From positions 1 to 57,348 of the forward strand of contig JAJRWX010000002.1 of the NCBI GenBank assembly GCA_024276605.1: DNA of 57,348 nucleotides, in the 5' to 3' direction. The first letter of the stretch is position 1. Every line of letters starts with the position of its first letter. The DNA is from Planctomycetota bacterium (GTDB lineage: Bacteria; Planctomycetota; Phycisphaerae; UBA1845). This document shows, one piece after another, positions 43,237 to 52,108 of this stretch. Both the position numbers and the translations under genes were made by a program. Under the pieces are notes generated by a model that ran no database searches, was not told the DNA's origin, and saw only the letters and a program-made list of their open reading frames with translations.

Positions 43237-45492
43237 CTAACCGTCCATGTTATTCGGTGATGTTGGTTTTTGCCTATTATTAAGCTGTTTGCTCATCCGT
43301 TGAACTAATTGCGTCCAAGCTTCATCAGGCGGTTGCGGTGTGATTGATCGAAATGATTCAGTCATTGTACTCCATCTATCGAGCTGAGTTGACCAGTCTT
43401 GTCCGTCAACCCAAGTGGCCATCGTGGCTATCATGTCGTTGCGGGCTGAAGCATCTTTTGAAGTAGCCAGTAAATAACTCACCACAGAGCCGGCATCCAC
43501 ACCTGGACAATCTAACACCGTGAGCAACCATGTTCGACCGGCGTCGACGATGTCGACATCGTGATTTTGGTTTGGTTCGGTTTGTGCGAGCTTGATCCGA
43601 TGATCATATAGGCGCTGATGATAAGGCGCAGCCTCCGTGCATTTGTCTTGATCGAGCAAAATTTTAATCAGCCGCTCATTCACCTTTTCAAGCACCTCGG
43701 AGGGGGCTTCACGCCGGCTGAATTCGTCAGATAATTTTGTGAGGTAACGAATCTCCAGACTCGGAAAATCACGCAGCCTGGCTGCGATGTTGAATTTCTG
43801 AAGCGGGGCTTTGTTTGATAAGAGATGCAAGAACGCTTGCCATGCGGCATCGCGGACTAACTCATTCGTCTCGTTGGTCGGGTTCAAACGACTTAACACG
43901 CCTTCGAGGTCGGCATCCTCTTGGCCCAAATTCCCCAGTGCCTCAACGGCATCACGCCGTACCAGAGCGTCTACATCAGCACAGAGGGCACGAAGTCTGG
44001 CATTTCGAGATTTATCGCCAAGTGCGACTAGTCCTTGGATCGACGGTCGAACTATCACGGAATCCGTGGCGTCGACACTGGTTTGAAACTCTTTTTCGAA
44101 ATGAGCGTCAGCTACGCCGGCCATGGCACTCAATAGCGCCGCACGCAGTTCAATATCCGACTCTTGAACCTGCGCATATCGTCTTTTCAACGCATCCGCT
44201 GCGGAGGATCGTTGTATGTCATCCAGCATCGAAGCCGTTTGCCCCAGCGCGATGGCCGCTTCTCGAACGCATGGAGCTAAACTATCCGGGGCGTCGATTT
44301 CACGAACCAAGAAGGGGATGGCCGCTGCACTATCTAATCGACCGATCGCCCGAAGTAATGTCTCACGTGTGGTCGGGTCATGTTCTTCATCGAGGCGTGC
44401 CAAAAGGGTCTTTTCAATTTTCGGGTCTACTAGCGTCTGCACGATAATCAGCACTTCTTGCCGGACAACCGTAGACTCATCGCGCAGTAATATGAGCAGG
44501 CTATTTAACACATCATCAGAAGGTCGACGCCCTTCGTCGGCGATATGTCCTTTAATAATTCCCAGGGCAACGAGTTTGACGACGGTGACCGGATCAGAGA
44601 GCCATGCAATAATCTTGGCATCGCGTTGGTCGGGACTGCTGAGTGCAAAAATTTCTAACTGGTATTCGCGAAGTTTAGCGGTGACCATGAGTCGATGTTG
44701 TTCCGCCCGTTCTCGATAAGTGCGATATTCATCTTCTACCGTTGCCAAACGCCCTAAATACAGGCGCAAGCGATCCACCAGCCATGCTTGTTCGCCAAGC
44801 TGAGATTTTTCAGCCCACCAGGTTTGCCATGCTTTCACATTCTCGCCAAACGGCTGGGGTGTGGCAGGTGAAAGTGCGGCTAGGGCACGAGCCATAACCG
44901 TCGGCGACTCCACTTCTAATATGGCAATCAATTGACCTACGACATCAACTCGATCGATGTTGGGGGCCAGGGCATCAATCGCAGCCATGCGTTTTGTGAT
45001 TGGTGCTGATTCATCCGTGCAAAGCGCCCCGAGTTTTTCAATGACCTCGCCCTGACGAAACGCTGCCAGCGCTGCCGCTGCGGCTTGTCGAGCTTCTGCC
45101 GACGGCGCGTCTAGAAGTTCCAACAGTGGACCGACCAAAACTATATTGCCTAGATCGGTAGATTGTGACACACGCTGCTGGATGACCGAACAGAGTGCAG
45201 ATTGTGCTTTCGGATGGTTGTCCAGTGAGAGGATATCAATAATCATCGCCCGTGCTTGGGGCGTATCATAAGACAACAACGTGCGTGCCCAGCGACGTCT
45301 TTCAGCCGGTCGGCCTTGCGGATCGAGTATGCCTGCGCGACAATCCGTGAGTTGTTGTTCGTGAACGACAGCCTGTTGCGTTTTCGCCAAGCTCGTTTCG
45401 CCAAGTGGCGAGTTTTGCGCGAGGGCAGCATAGACCGGCCAAACAAGACAGATCATCGACATCAGCACATCACGTCGAATCCGATTATGCAC
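43237..45492 (-). CDS. Exported HEAT-repeat protein
   Basis: 751 residues. A signal peptide (MSMICLVWPVYAALAQ) is followed by about 700 residues of alpha-helical HEAT repeats: LLELLDAPSAEARQAAAAALAAF, LIAILEVESPTVMARALAALS, LLILLRDESTVVRQEVLIIVQTL, LDAPDSLAPCVREAAIALG and ALCADVDALVRRDAVEALGNLG. A coiled-coil-like stretch (VEDEYRTYRERAEQHRLMVTAKL) lies near 250. It probably acts as a periplasmic scaffold. No heme or catalytic motif is seen. It stands alone between two repeat-bearing or non-coding regions, so its role cannot be inferred from neighbours. Confidence 0.78.
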   Translation of the reverse strand: MHNRIRRDVLMSMICLVWPVYAALAQNSPLGETSLAKTQQAVVHEQQLTDCRAGILDPQGRPAERRRWARTLLSYDTPQARAMIIDILSLDNHPKAQSALCSVIQQRVSQSTDLGNIVLVGPLLELLDAPSAEARQAAAAALAAFRQGEVIEKLGALCTDESAPITKRMAAIDALAPNIDRVDVVGQLIAILEVESPTVMARALAALSPATPQPFGENVKAWQTWWAEKSQLGEQAWLVDRLRLYLGRLATVEDEYRTYRERAEQHRLMVTAKLREYQLEIFALSSPDQRDAKIIAWLSDPVTVVKLVALGIIKGHIADEGRRPSDDVLNSLLILLRDESTVVRQEVLIIVQTLVDPKIEKTLLARLDEEHDPTTRETLLRAIGRLDSAAAIPFLVREIDAPDSLAPCVREAAIALGQTASMLDDIQRSSAADALKRRYAQVQESDIELRAALLSAMAGVADAHFEKEFQTSVDATDSVIVRPSIQGLVALGDKSRNARLRALCADVDALVRRDAVEALGNLGQEDADLEGVLSRLNPTNETNELVRDAAWQAFLHLLSNKAPLQKFNIAARLRDFPSLEIRYLTKLSDEFSRREAPSEVLEKVNERLIKILLDQDKCTEAAPYHQRLYDHRIKLAQTEPNQNHDVDIVDAGRTWLLTVLDCPGVDAGSVVSYLLATSKDASARNDMIATMATWVDGQDWSTQLDRWSTMTESFRSITPQPPDEAWTQLVQRMSKQLNNRQKPTSPNNMDG

Positions 45493-45997
45493 GATTCACT
45501 CCTCTAGGTACACGGTAGAGTATGACTCCTTGACGAGGCCCTAGGATGTAAAGCCTCATGGCATGCACCGTAGGTGTACATGCCCAACCAATCGCGCTGC
45601 CGCGCTTCTAGTTGTACTCAGCACACTACATATTGGCAACTATACTTCGCCGCTGGCACTACGGCTTACCGGTAAGAGCCTGTTCCTCATTCTGTGCGTA
45701 CTCTTCTCTTACTAAGCTGATCGGCATGTTTTGTTCCCGGCTTTGGGCCGTTTTGCAAGCTGACAATTGGGACAAGCTATATGAGAGTGGTGGGAGTAGG
45801 GTACTTTTTGTTCCGTTCTTTTTCGTGAATTTCAAGCTGTGCAAAGAACTGACATGCAATAATCCTGGCGACGTCAATCACTTGTCGAGTCGTTTTCCAC
45901 GATATATGATGACTGATTGTGTAAGGTGACGAGCCGTGGCTTAGCTCCTCGACCAGATCAACATGGGTATGGTTTTTGCCAACTATCTCGACGCTTC
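45493..45997. other. 505-bp intergenic region
   Basis: Frames on both strands in this space show no motifs, ribosome-binding sites or consistent strand, so none is called. GGCATG (45561-45566) and CATGCC (about 45580-45585) form a small dyad around ACCGTAGGT, resembling the 19-bp units before the FHA gene. It contains the presumed promoter region of the nifU-like gene. Confidence 0.35.
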
Positions 45998-46273
45998 ATG
46001 AAATCCTCAGCTTCCAATGCCGACGATACCACACTGGCCGATACCGCGCTACTTTCCCAGGTGGCTGCAGTGATAGATGAAGTTCGACCGTTATTGCGTG
46101 CGGATGGTGGTGATATTGAGTTGGTCGGTGTCCTGCAAGGGGGTGTGGTCCAGGTTCGTTTGCTCGGTGCTTGTGTCGGATGTCCGTCCAGTGCCATGAC
46201 TTTAACGATGGGCATCGAGTGCAGCCTGAAAGAAAAAATACCAAAAGTCCAGCGTGTCATTTGCGTACCTTAG
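45998..46273 (+). CDS. NifU-like iron-sulfur scaffold domain protein
   Basis: 91 residues from ATG 45998; an upstream ATG is less likely. EVRPLLRADGGDIELVGVLQ and VQVRLLGACVGCPSSAMTL contain the GG and C-x-x-C elements of the NifU C-terminal (Nfu) domain, which holds a [4Fe-4S] cluster and passes it to apo-proteins. The size fits a stand-alone Nfu protein. It is followed by miaA, 22 nt later; MiaB, the partner enzyme in the same tRNA modification route, is an Fe-S enzyme, but this proximity may be chance. Confidence 0.88.
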   Translation: MKSSASNADDTTLADTALLSQVAAVIDEVRPLLRADGGDIELVGVLQGGVVQVRLLGACVGCPSSAMTLTMGIECSLKEKIPKVQRVICVP

Positions 46274-46295
46274 ACCACATCATCGCGCAGACCGT

Positions 46296-47255
46296 ATGTC
46301 ATCATCCACTAACATGACGGAACCTACACTAACTTTTATCATTGGATGCACGGGATGCGGCAAGGGATCGCTTGCCCGCGCATTAGCCCGGAATACCGGC
46401 GGAGAAATCGTCAGCATTGATTCCATGAAAGTCTATCGCGGGATGGACATAGGCACGGCAAAACCGTCATCTCAGTTACGCCGGGAAATTCCTCATCATA
46501 TGATCGATGTGGTTGAACCAAGTGAAGAATTTTCGGTCGCCCAATATGTCGCACGTGCCGAGGATGCCGTGCGGACTATTCATGCACGCAAGCGGCCCAT
46601 TTTTTTTGTCGGTGGTACACCTTTGTATCTCAAAGCAATGATTGAAGGCCTTTTCGATGGACCCGGCGCAGACGAACAAATCAGAACTCGTCTACGTGAA
46701 CAGATTACCCGTGAAGGCTCCATGGCTGTTTATCGGCAATTAGACGAGATCGATCCCCAAGCCGCTCAACGCATTCACCCCAATGACACGCGCCGCATGA
46801 TTCGTGCGCTTGAGGTGTACGAACTCACCGGCTCGACCATCACGGATTTACAGACCCAGTGGGATCGCAATCGAACTCGATACCCGTGTGTCTTGATCGG
46901 GCTACGGCGTGAGCGTGAAGATCAGAATCACAGAACAAACCAGCGTGTACAACGCATGATCAAAGAGGGTTTAGTCGAAGAAGTCCGTCATCTACAATCC
47001 GCAACAAGGCCTTTGAGCGCATCAGCACGACAGGCAGTAGGGTATGCAGAGATGATTCAACATCTAAACGGAGAGATTTCTCTTGAAGAAGCGGTGGAAT
47101 TGATCAAAATCAATACCCGACAGCTAGCAAAATCCCAGCGTACTTGGTTCAAGCGATTTCTTCAGACCGAATGGGTTGATCTGACGCCGCTGTCCAAAGT
47201 TGAGGATATCGCCGATGATTTGATGAGTCGTCGAGGGAACGTATGGTCGGTATAA
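46296..47255 (+). CDS. miaA: tRNA dimethylallyltransferase
   Basis: 319 residues from ATG 46296; ATG 46314 is an alternative. MiaA adds an isopentenyl group to A37 of tRNAs reading U-starting codons. Core motifs are SIDSMKVYRGMDIGTAKPS, HHMIDVVEP, FFVGGTPLYLKAMIEGLFDGP (split), and NDTRRMIRALEVYELTG. The P-loop is IIGCTGCGKGSLA (Gly17 to Ser25), in which Lys23 is followed by Gly24 rather than Ser or Thr, an unusual form. The 3' end overlaps the ABC ATPase gene by 13 nt. The substrate pathway (MEP, with ispD at 23.4 kb) supplies the dimethylallyl group. Confidence 0.88.
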   Translation: MSSSTNMTEPTLTFIIGCTGCGKGSLARALARNTGGEIVSIDSMKVYRGMDIGTAKPSSQLRREIPHHMIDVVEPSEEFSVAQYVARAEDAVRTIHARKRPIFFVGGTPLYLKAMIEGLFDGPGADEQIRTRLREQITREGSMAVYRQLDEIDPQAAQRIHPNDTRRMIRALEVYELTGSTITDLQTQWDRNRTRYPCVLIGLRREREDQNHRTNQRVQRMIKEGLVEEVRHLQSATRPLSASARQAVGYAEMIQHLNGEISLEEAVELIKINTRQLAKSQRTWFKRFLQTEWVDLTPLSKVEDIADDLMSRRGNVWSV

Positions 47256-48208
47256 CCGAAATGACAAATTGGGCAGTCGATATGATCGATGTGCGCAAGA
47301 CGTACGGTCGGACGGTTCACGCTCTTCGCGGTGTCAATATTCAGGTAGGTCGTGGAGAAATTTTCGGCTTGCTCGGCCCCAATGGTGCCGGAAAGACGAC
47401 GCTGGTCAAAATTATGATGACGGTTGTCAAACCGGATCGATCCTATGGCACTATCCTGGGACGTCCGTTAGGCCATCGTGGCAAGCTGGCTGTGACCGGC
47501 TATCTACCTGAAGATCATCGCTTTCCACCGTACCTAACGGGTAATCAGCTACTTGACTATTATGCCGCGTTGGCCAAAGTTCCACGAGCTAAGCGCCGCG
47601 ATAATGCCAAGCGGTTGCTGGATCAACTCGACATGACCAAATGGGCAAACACACGCATCGACAAATATTCCAAAGGAATGTTGCAAAGGTTGGGTATCGC
47701 TCAATCGCTTATGAACGATCCCGAGTTGGTTGTGTTGGATGAGCCGACCGATGGGCTGGACCCGGTAAGTCGGCGACAGGTGCGCGAGCTATTATTAGAG
47801 CTAAAGCATCGTGGGATGACTGTCTTTTTGAATTCCCACTTGCTCAGTGAATTAGAAATGGTTTGCGACCGCGTGGCTATTCTCGTCGACGGACTCGTGG
47901 CCAGGCAGGGGACGTTGTCACAGTTAACCGAACATACGATCGAGTATCGCATCCAGTTTGACGGCGATGCTTCGGATATTCGCTCCAAGCTGTTAGCGTG
48001 TCGTGCGACATTGGACGGACATATCGTATCCGTACCCGGCCATGACCTTTCGCGGGTCAATGAAGTGATCGATCTGCTACGAAACGCTAAGCTTTCCATA
48101 GAATCCGTTCAACCTCATCGATTTAGCCTGGAAGATTTGTTAATTGAAGTCATGGGACAACAAGAGCCTGTAACCGCACGAGCGGTAAATATGGAGGACG
48201 ACGTCTGA
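47243..48208 (+). CDS. ABC transporter ATP-binding protein
   Basis: 321 residues. GLLGPNGAGKTTLVKIM (about 42-58) is Walker A, SKGMLQRLGIAQSL (about 136-149) the ABC signature, and LVVLDEPTDGLDPVSRRQ (about 156-173) Walker B with the D-loop; NSHLLSELEMVCDRVAIL supplies the H-loop. The family is the ABC-2-type exporter ATPase with a C-terminal extension of ~90 residues. It powers the permease in the next gene, 30 nt later. The substrate is unknown. It overlaps miaA by 13 nt, so the two may be translationally coupled. Confidence 0.93.
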   Translation: MVGITEMTNWAVDMIDVRKTYGRTVHALRGVNIQVGRGEIFGLLGPNGAGKTTLVKIMMTVVKPDRSYGTILGRPLGHRGKLAVTGYLPEDHRFPPYLTGNQLLDYYAALAKVPRAKRRDNAKRLLDQLDMTKWANTRIDKYSKGMLQRLGIAQSLMNDPELVVLDEPTDGLDPVSRRQVRELLLELKHRGMTVFLNSHLLSELEMVCDRVAILVDGLVARQGTLSQLTEHTIEYRIQFDGDASDIRSKLLACRATLDGHIVSVPGHDLSRVNEVIDLLRNAKLSIESVQPHRFSLEDLLIEVMGQQEPVTARAVNMEDDV

Positions 48209-48238
48209 TCGGTATTGAGGCGTTAGCGCGTTGAACTT

Positions 48239-49168
48239 ATGCAAATTTGGGCCATCATCATCGATAGTTTTCGCGAATCACGCGATCGTAAAATGTTCTG
48301 GGTGATGCTCTGTATTTCCATCATTATTTCGTTAACCATGATTTGCGTGAGCTTTGAGCCAGGTCGTGTAAACTTTTTCTTCGGTATATCCGAGTTTGAA
48401 ACAGACATTTTTACCGTAGGGCATCAGGTCCGCCCGGAAACCATTGGCGCTGTCGTTGTCGATTTCATTTTAGACCTGATGATGAATCGTATTGGTATCA
48501 TCATTGCGATTATCGCCACAGCCGGGATGTTTACCTCTATGCTCAGGCATGGGGCGATCGAGGTTCTGCTCGCTAAGCCCATGTCGCGTTCCAAGCTTTT
48601 CTTCGCACGCTACCTGGGTACGCTGACATTCATCGGTTTTCATGCAACGATCTTTGTCGGGCTAACTTTTTTGGTGATGGGATTGCGGTGGGGGGCTTGG
48701 TTGCCCGGATACCTTTTGGCCATTCCGCTCATCGTCCTACTATACAGCTACTTGCAATGCATCTCCGTGTTGATAGCTGTGGTAACGCGAAGTTCAGTGA
48801 CTGCGATTATGCTCACCCTGGTAGCTTGGACGGCGTTCGGGGGTGTTCAACTGGTAGATGACTTGTTTACGACATTTCCTCAATGGCAGCGCTATCAGAC
48901 CGTATATACGACGGCGCGAACCGTGCGTTGGATCGTCCCCAATACAGCTGACATTGGACTCACTGCTCGAAAGTGGGCCGGTACGGACTCTGTTGTTGAG
49001 TTTATGCCGGCATCTACCGATCAGGAGAAATCTGATCGTGACATGGCTATGCGCGTGGAAACCGCCAGATTAAATGTGCCAACGATGTATACGGTAGGAT
49101 CTTCATTGATATTCGAATTATTCATATTACTTCTGGCTATGTGGCGTTTTTCCAAACAGGATTTCTAG
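48239..49168 (+). CDS. ABC-2-type transporter permease
   Basis: 309 residues with about six transmembrane helices (about 21-39, 82-104, 140-160, 165-185, 190-210 and 284-302). The long extracytoplasmic region after the first helix (EPGRVNFFFGISEFETD) and the VLLAKPMSRSKLFFARYLGT segment (about 116-135) are typical of ABC-2 permeases of the YhaP/GldF kind, where the latter contacts the ATPase. A second soluble loop (ARTVRWIVPNTADIGLTARK) precedes the last helix. It forms the transporter with the preceding ATPase. Exported compound unknown. Confidence 0.85.
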   Translation: MQIWAIIIDSFRESRDRKMFWVMLCISIIISLTMICVSFEPGRVNFFFGISEFETDIFTVGHQVRPETIGAVVVDFILDLMMNRIGIIIAIIATAGMFTSMLRHGAIEVLLAKPMSRSKLFFARYLGTLTFIGFHATIFVGLTFLVMGLRWGAWLPGYLLAIPLIVLLYSYLQCISVLIAVVTRSSVTAIMLTLVAWTAFGGVQLVDDLFTTFPQWQRYQTVYTTARTVRWIVPNTADIGLTARKWAGTDSVVEFMPASTDQEKSDRDMAMRVETARLNVPTMYTVGSSLIFELFILLLAMWRFSKQDF

Positions 49169-49225
49169 CGTGCGGTGAGAAACAGTGGTCACCTGATGGT
49201 TCCCAGTAAATGATATGTCTTTACC

Positions 49226-49251
49226 CCGAGTCGCAGACTTTAGCCTGCGCG
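49226..49251. repeat. Dispersed GCTAAAGCCC-type repeat, inverted copy 4
   Basis: CCGAGTCGCAGACTTTAGCC then TGCGCG; its reverse complement carries CGCGCAGGCTAAAG then TCTGCGACTCGG, matching the family at 31303 and 36961 with several changes. It lies 57 nt after the permease stop. Confidence 0.5.
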
Positions 49252-49347
49252 AAAACGGATCACGAACAATGCTAGGCAATCGATTTCTATAACAAAGTAA
49301 AAGATTAATGGTTAATCCAGTTACTCTCGGTTAAGTATTGACGAACT

Positions 49348-50469
49348 TTGAAAGATACGCCACCTGACATTCTGTATGTGATTACGGATTTAGACATCGG
49401 CGGTGTTCCCCTTCATTTACACCGCCTCGCGCTGGCTATGCGCGATCGAGGTTATCACGTAGCCGTGGCATGTTTGGCACCACCCGGTCCGATTGCTGAA
49501 CGACTGCAGTCCAATGGCATCGAGGTGTTTAGTTGTCACGGACGTAGCGGATGGGATTGGCGGGTGATTCACCGATTGAAGCAAATGTTAGCTAAGATGT
49601 CTCCCCGCATAGTTCATGCGCTGTTGTTTCATGCCAACCTAGCTGTGCGGTTGTCCGCTCGAAGTGCTGGAATTTCTATTCATCGCGTGCTATGTGAAAT
49701 TCAGACCGTCGAGGTAGAGCGACCTTGGCATCTTACGCTGGATCGTTGGACGTATCGTCGGTGTCGTCTAACCATAGGAAACTCGCCGTCGGTGATCGAG
49801 CATTTATCAATCCGTGCCCGCATTCCGCGAGACCGATTACAGCTAGTGCGTGGTGGGGTAGATATGGTGGGTATTCAAGGCGCGACTCCCATCGATCTCG
49901 CCTCTATCGGACTTCCTAATGATGCCCAATTGGTCTTATGGGTAGGTCGGCTCGATCCGGTGAAGGGGCTGGACTATCTCATCGATGCATTTGCTACGAT
50001 ATCCGAAGGTTTGTCTGCCCATTTGGTGCTCGTTGGACAGGGAGAGATGGAGCTTTCGCTTCGCGAGCGTATCGCAAATGCAGGATTGTCATCACATATT
50101 CACTTACTAGGTGCGCGCGATGACGTGCCTTGTTGGCTGCGACGTGCCGACCTGTTCGTCTTCCCTTCTCGAACGGAGGGTTTGCCAAACGCGCTCCTCG
50201 AAGCCATGGCCTGTGGTCTTCCTGTAGTAACCACTGATGTACCAGGATGTCGTGATCTTGTCACCCATAAAAAAACCGGTTGGCTTGTACCCTTCGGCGA
50301 CACGGTTAAATTGGCCAACGCCATTGATCGTCTTCTTTCAAACCAACAATTAGCAGCCCAACTTGGCCTAGCCGCCCGCCAGGAAGTCGAAGACAACTGG
50401 AACCTCATGCCAATGCTGGATGCTTACGAACGTCTTTATCGAGACATATTGGATAGTATGACGGGCTAG
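49348..50469 (+). CDS. Family 4 glycosyltransferase
   Basis: 373 residues from a TTG codon; no strong ribosome-binding site is seen. DILYVITDLDIGGVPLHLHRLALAM begins an N-terminal Rossmann domain. The GT-B sugar-nucleotide site follows: LVLWVGRLDPVKGLDYLIDAF (split: GRLDPVKG), LVLVGQGEMEL, HIHLLGARDDVP and the acidic motif VFPSRTEGLPNALLEAMACGLPVV, with the E-x7-E pair of GT4 enzymes. It moves a sugar to an acceptor in cell-surface glycan or lipid synthesis; specificity cannot be told. The neighbouring ABC pair may export a glycan, though it is 180 nt away. The integrated element begins just after it. Confidence 0.87.
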   Translation: MKDTPPDILYVITDLDIGGVPLHLHRLALAMRDRGYHVAVACLAPPGPIAERLQSNGIEVFSCHGRSGWDWRVIHRLKQMLAKMSPRIVHALLFHANLAVRLSARSAGISIHRVLCEIQTVEVERPWHLTLDRWTYRRCRLTIGNSPSVIEHLSIRARIPRDRLQLVRGGVDMVGIQGATPIDLASIGLPNDAQLVLWVGRLDPVKGLDYLIDAFATISEGLSAHLVLVGQGEMELSLRERIANAGLSSHIHLLGARDDVPCWLRRADLFVFPSRTEGLPNALLEAMACGLPVVTTDVPGCRDLVTHKKTGWLVPFGDTVKLANAIDRLLSNQQLAAQLGLAARQEVEDNWNLMPMLDAYERLYRDILDSMTG

Positions 50470-51129
50470 ATTGGTTCAAGAGATTCTGGCGAGAGCGTGG
50501 ATGAAGAGATTGGACAGACATGTACGTGTGTTCAACAGGACTGTGGATCAGATTCGATCGTTTCTTCCGGTGTAGGCTGTGCTGATGGAGCGGTTTCGGC
50601 CTCGTTGCCACTGCGTGAACACATTCACGCAGTAGGAGCGTTATATCCTCGGATGGATTGCTGATCTCAAGCGAAAGAGCATCGAGCCGATTACCAGGCT
50701 ATTGGCGTAGTCGTTCGCACGTTGCAGAATTTCCTGGCGTTCTTGTTTTGGACCACGCCCGGACGGTTTCGCCGCTGACAGTATTGGGACAGCAGCCCAT
50801 AAATGCCTGAAGGCCCTGAGCGCAAGTCGTTGCGAATCAAGGCCTTACAAATCATCGTCGAAAACTATCGGAGAGGGGGGGATTCTTTTCGCCCTTTGCC
50901 GCTCACGACGTCGTATGGTCGATTGGCAACGTAACTGTTTCCCCTAAAAAGGCTTACGGTTTTGTACCAGTTCCGGTTCGTGCTGATCCGTTACGATTTG
51001 TGACCCTCAAATTGGGACAGTATTGGGACAGTGGCAATGTTCTCGACCATGCCGACAGGTGTCCATTGGTAGCGTGCATATTCTTTACGACACCAAATTC
51101 ATAAGCTGAAAGACCGTTGATAAGATCGC
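50470..51129. other. Left-flank region of the integrated element
   Basis: About 660 bp with no convincing gene. It holds a 9-bp hairpin (CTGCGTGAA-CACA-TTCACGCAG, 50611-50632), a 16-bp direct repeat GACAGTATTGGGACAG at 50777-50792 and 51016-51031, and between them a tRNA-end-like sequence at 50869-50885. A 62-codon frame at 50954-51142 on the minus strand looks like decayed continuation of the gene at 51130-51471 rather than a gene. Confidence 0.5.
50869..50885 (-). other. Possible attachment-site remnant: tRNA-Ser 3'-end-like sequence
   Basis: On the minus strand this reads GAATCCCCCCCTCTCCG, the usual T-arm and acceptor-stem 3' end of bacterial tRNA-Ser (CTCTCCG pairs with CGGAGAG at the tRNA 5' end). 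No cloverleaf precedes it, so it is a fragment. Tyrosine recombinases often use tRNA 3' ends as targets, and one is encoded nearby. A 17-nt match could be chance. Confidence 0.4.
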
Positions 51130-51471
51130 CTACAAGTTGCACTTAGTATGACGAGCATCGCGTTCGAGGGTCGGTAGGATGTTGTGCTCGGTATCGACGT
51201 AGTCGAACTGCGAAAAATGTGGCGGTTCGCGGTATCCGAGAATCGGTCCAAGGTCAGAGAGCCATAACGGTGGCTCATCGAGTTCGTCGAAGTAGGCATG
51301 AACGATGCTCTTCGTGAAGACGTCGATCGACGAGAAGATATCCGGGAAGATATGGAACGGTAACCAGGTGGTTTGGCTATATTTTAGCTTCAGCCAGAAG
51401 CAACGTGGGCAAACACCCGGCAAGGCTAGCGTACTCAGATTCTTGGCCGAAATTCGGATTATATCGCTCAT
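51130..51471 (-). CDS. Truncated PD-(D/E)XK nuclease-like (Cys-rich N-terminus) gene
   Basis: 113 residues. SAKNLSTLALPGVCPRCFWL then PFHIFPDIFSSIDVFTKSIV resembles the N-terminal part of a Cas4-like/PD-(D/E)XK family I recall with CPRCFWL-FP-IFSSID. That family normally continues for another ~150 residues including the D-Y-K catalytic strand, which is missing: the frame ends at DARHTKCNL and stop. The gene may be a decayed remnant or a short stand-alone version. It is the last gene of the leftward operon. The family call is from memory of a pattern only. Confidence 0.45.
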   Translation of the reverse strand: MSDIIRISAKNLSTLALPGVCPRCFWLKLKYSQTTWLPFHIFPDIFSSIDVFTKSIVHAYFDELDEPPLWLSDLGPILGYREPPHFSQFDYVDTEHNILPTLERDARHTKCNL

Positions 51472-51507
51472 TTTGTCAGCCTACTTTCGGAACAGTGGCG
51501 TTGCCGA

Positions 51508-52023
51508 CTACGATTCGTGGTCTTCGGTGCTCGGGTCATTAAGACCCAGCCGCCTCAGAAAATCTTTCCATTCATCCTTGTCGAAACCGAACTTGATACG
51601 TTCTACGTCGTTGTCGTCGGGCGAATTCTGTTCGATTTCGAGTGCCGGCAATGATCGCATCGTTGAATTATTGTTGGTTTCCATCAACCAATCGAAGTCA
51701 TGGAATATATTGGCAAGCATGTCGCTTTTCTGATTGAGTGACACGGTCATTGTGGATTTAGACCGGCAACGATGATCTGCATCGACAAGTGCAATATTGG
51801 CCAGGATGTATCCAAACAGGAGTGTCGGTAGCTTTATGGGAATACAACCCGAACCTCCACACGGACACCGAAGCGGGTAGATAAGCTCGATATTCGCGAT
51901 GCCCCACTTAAGCCGAGGGAATAGTAACCTGAAGTTCCTGTCTGATCGGCCACAACGCCTGCACGCGTTTGGTGGAATGAAATTGCTGACTATATCATCG
52001 GGTAGGATCAATCGTGTCGCCAC
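51508..52023 (-). CDS. Protein with two zinc-binding cysteine pairs, unknown function
   Basis: 171 residues, not recognised. CRRCGRSDRNFRLLFPRLKWG, then LRCPCGGSGCIPIKLPTLLF, provides two cysteine clusters spaced ~30 residues apart (about 21-61), consistent with a zinc ribbon. The C-terminal half is acidic and polar (NNNSTMRSLPALEIEQNS; FGFDKDEWKDFLRRLGL). It is the fourth gene of the leftward operon of the integrated element, 36 nt ahead of the truncated nuclease-like gene. Possibly a DNA- or RNA-contacting protein. Confidence 0.5.
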   Translation of the reverse strand: MATRLILPDDIVSNFIPPNACRRCGRSDRNFRLLFPRLKWGIANIELIYPLRCPCGGSGCIPIKLPTLLFGYILANIALVDADHRCRSKSTMTVSLNQKSDMLANIFHDFDWLMETNNNSTMRSLPALEIEQNSPDDNDVERIKFGFDKDEWKDFLRRLGLNDPSTEDHES

Positions 52024-52108
52024 AATGCGTCTCCAACAGGCTACTCCAGATAAACCACGAATGAGCTTTGAGTTAGACGTTCAGTAATACCAAGAAGCCG
52101 TTGGAGCA

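Noticed and set aside
45612-45929. 105-codon frame before the nifU-like gene
   Set aside because: No motif or ribosome-binding site, and a frame on the other strand is equally long.
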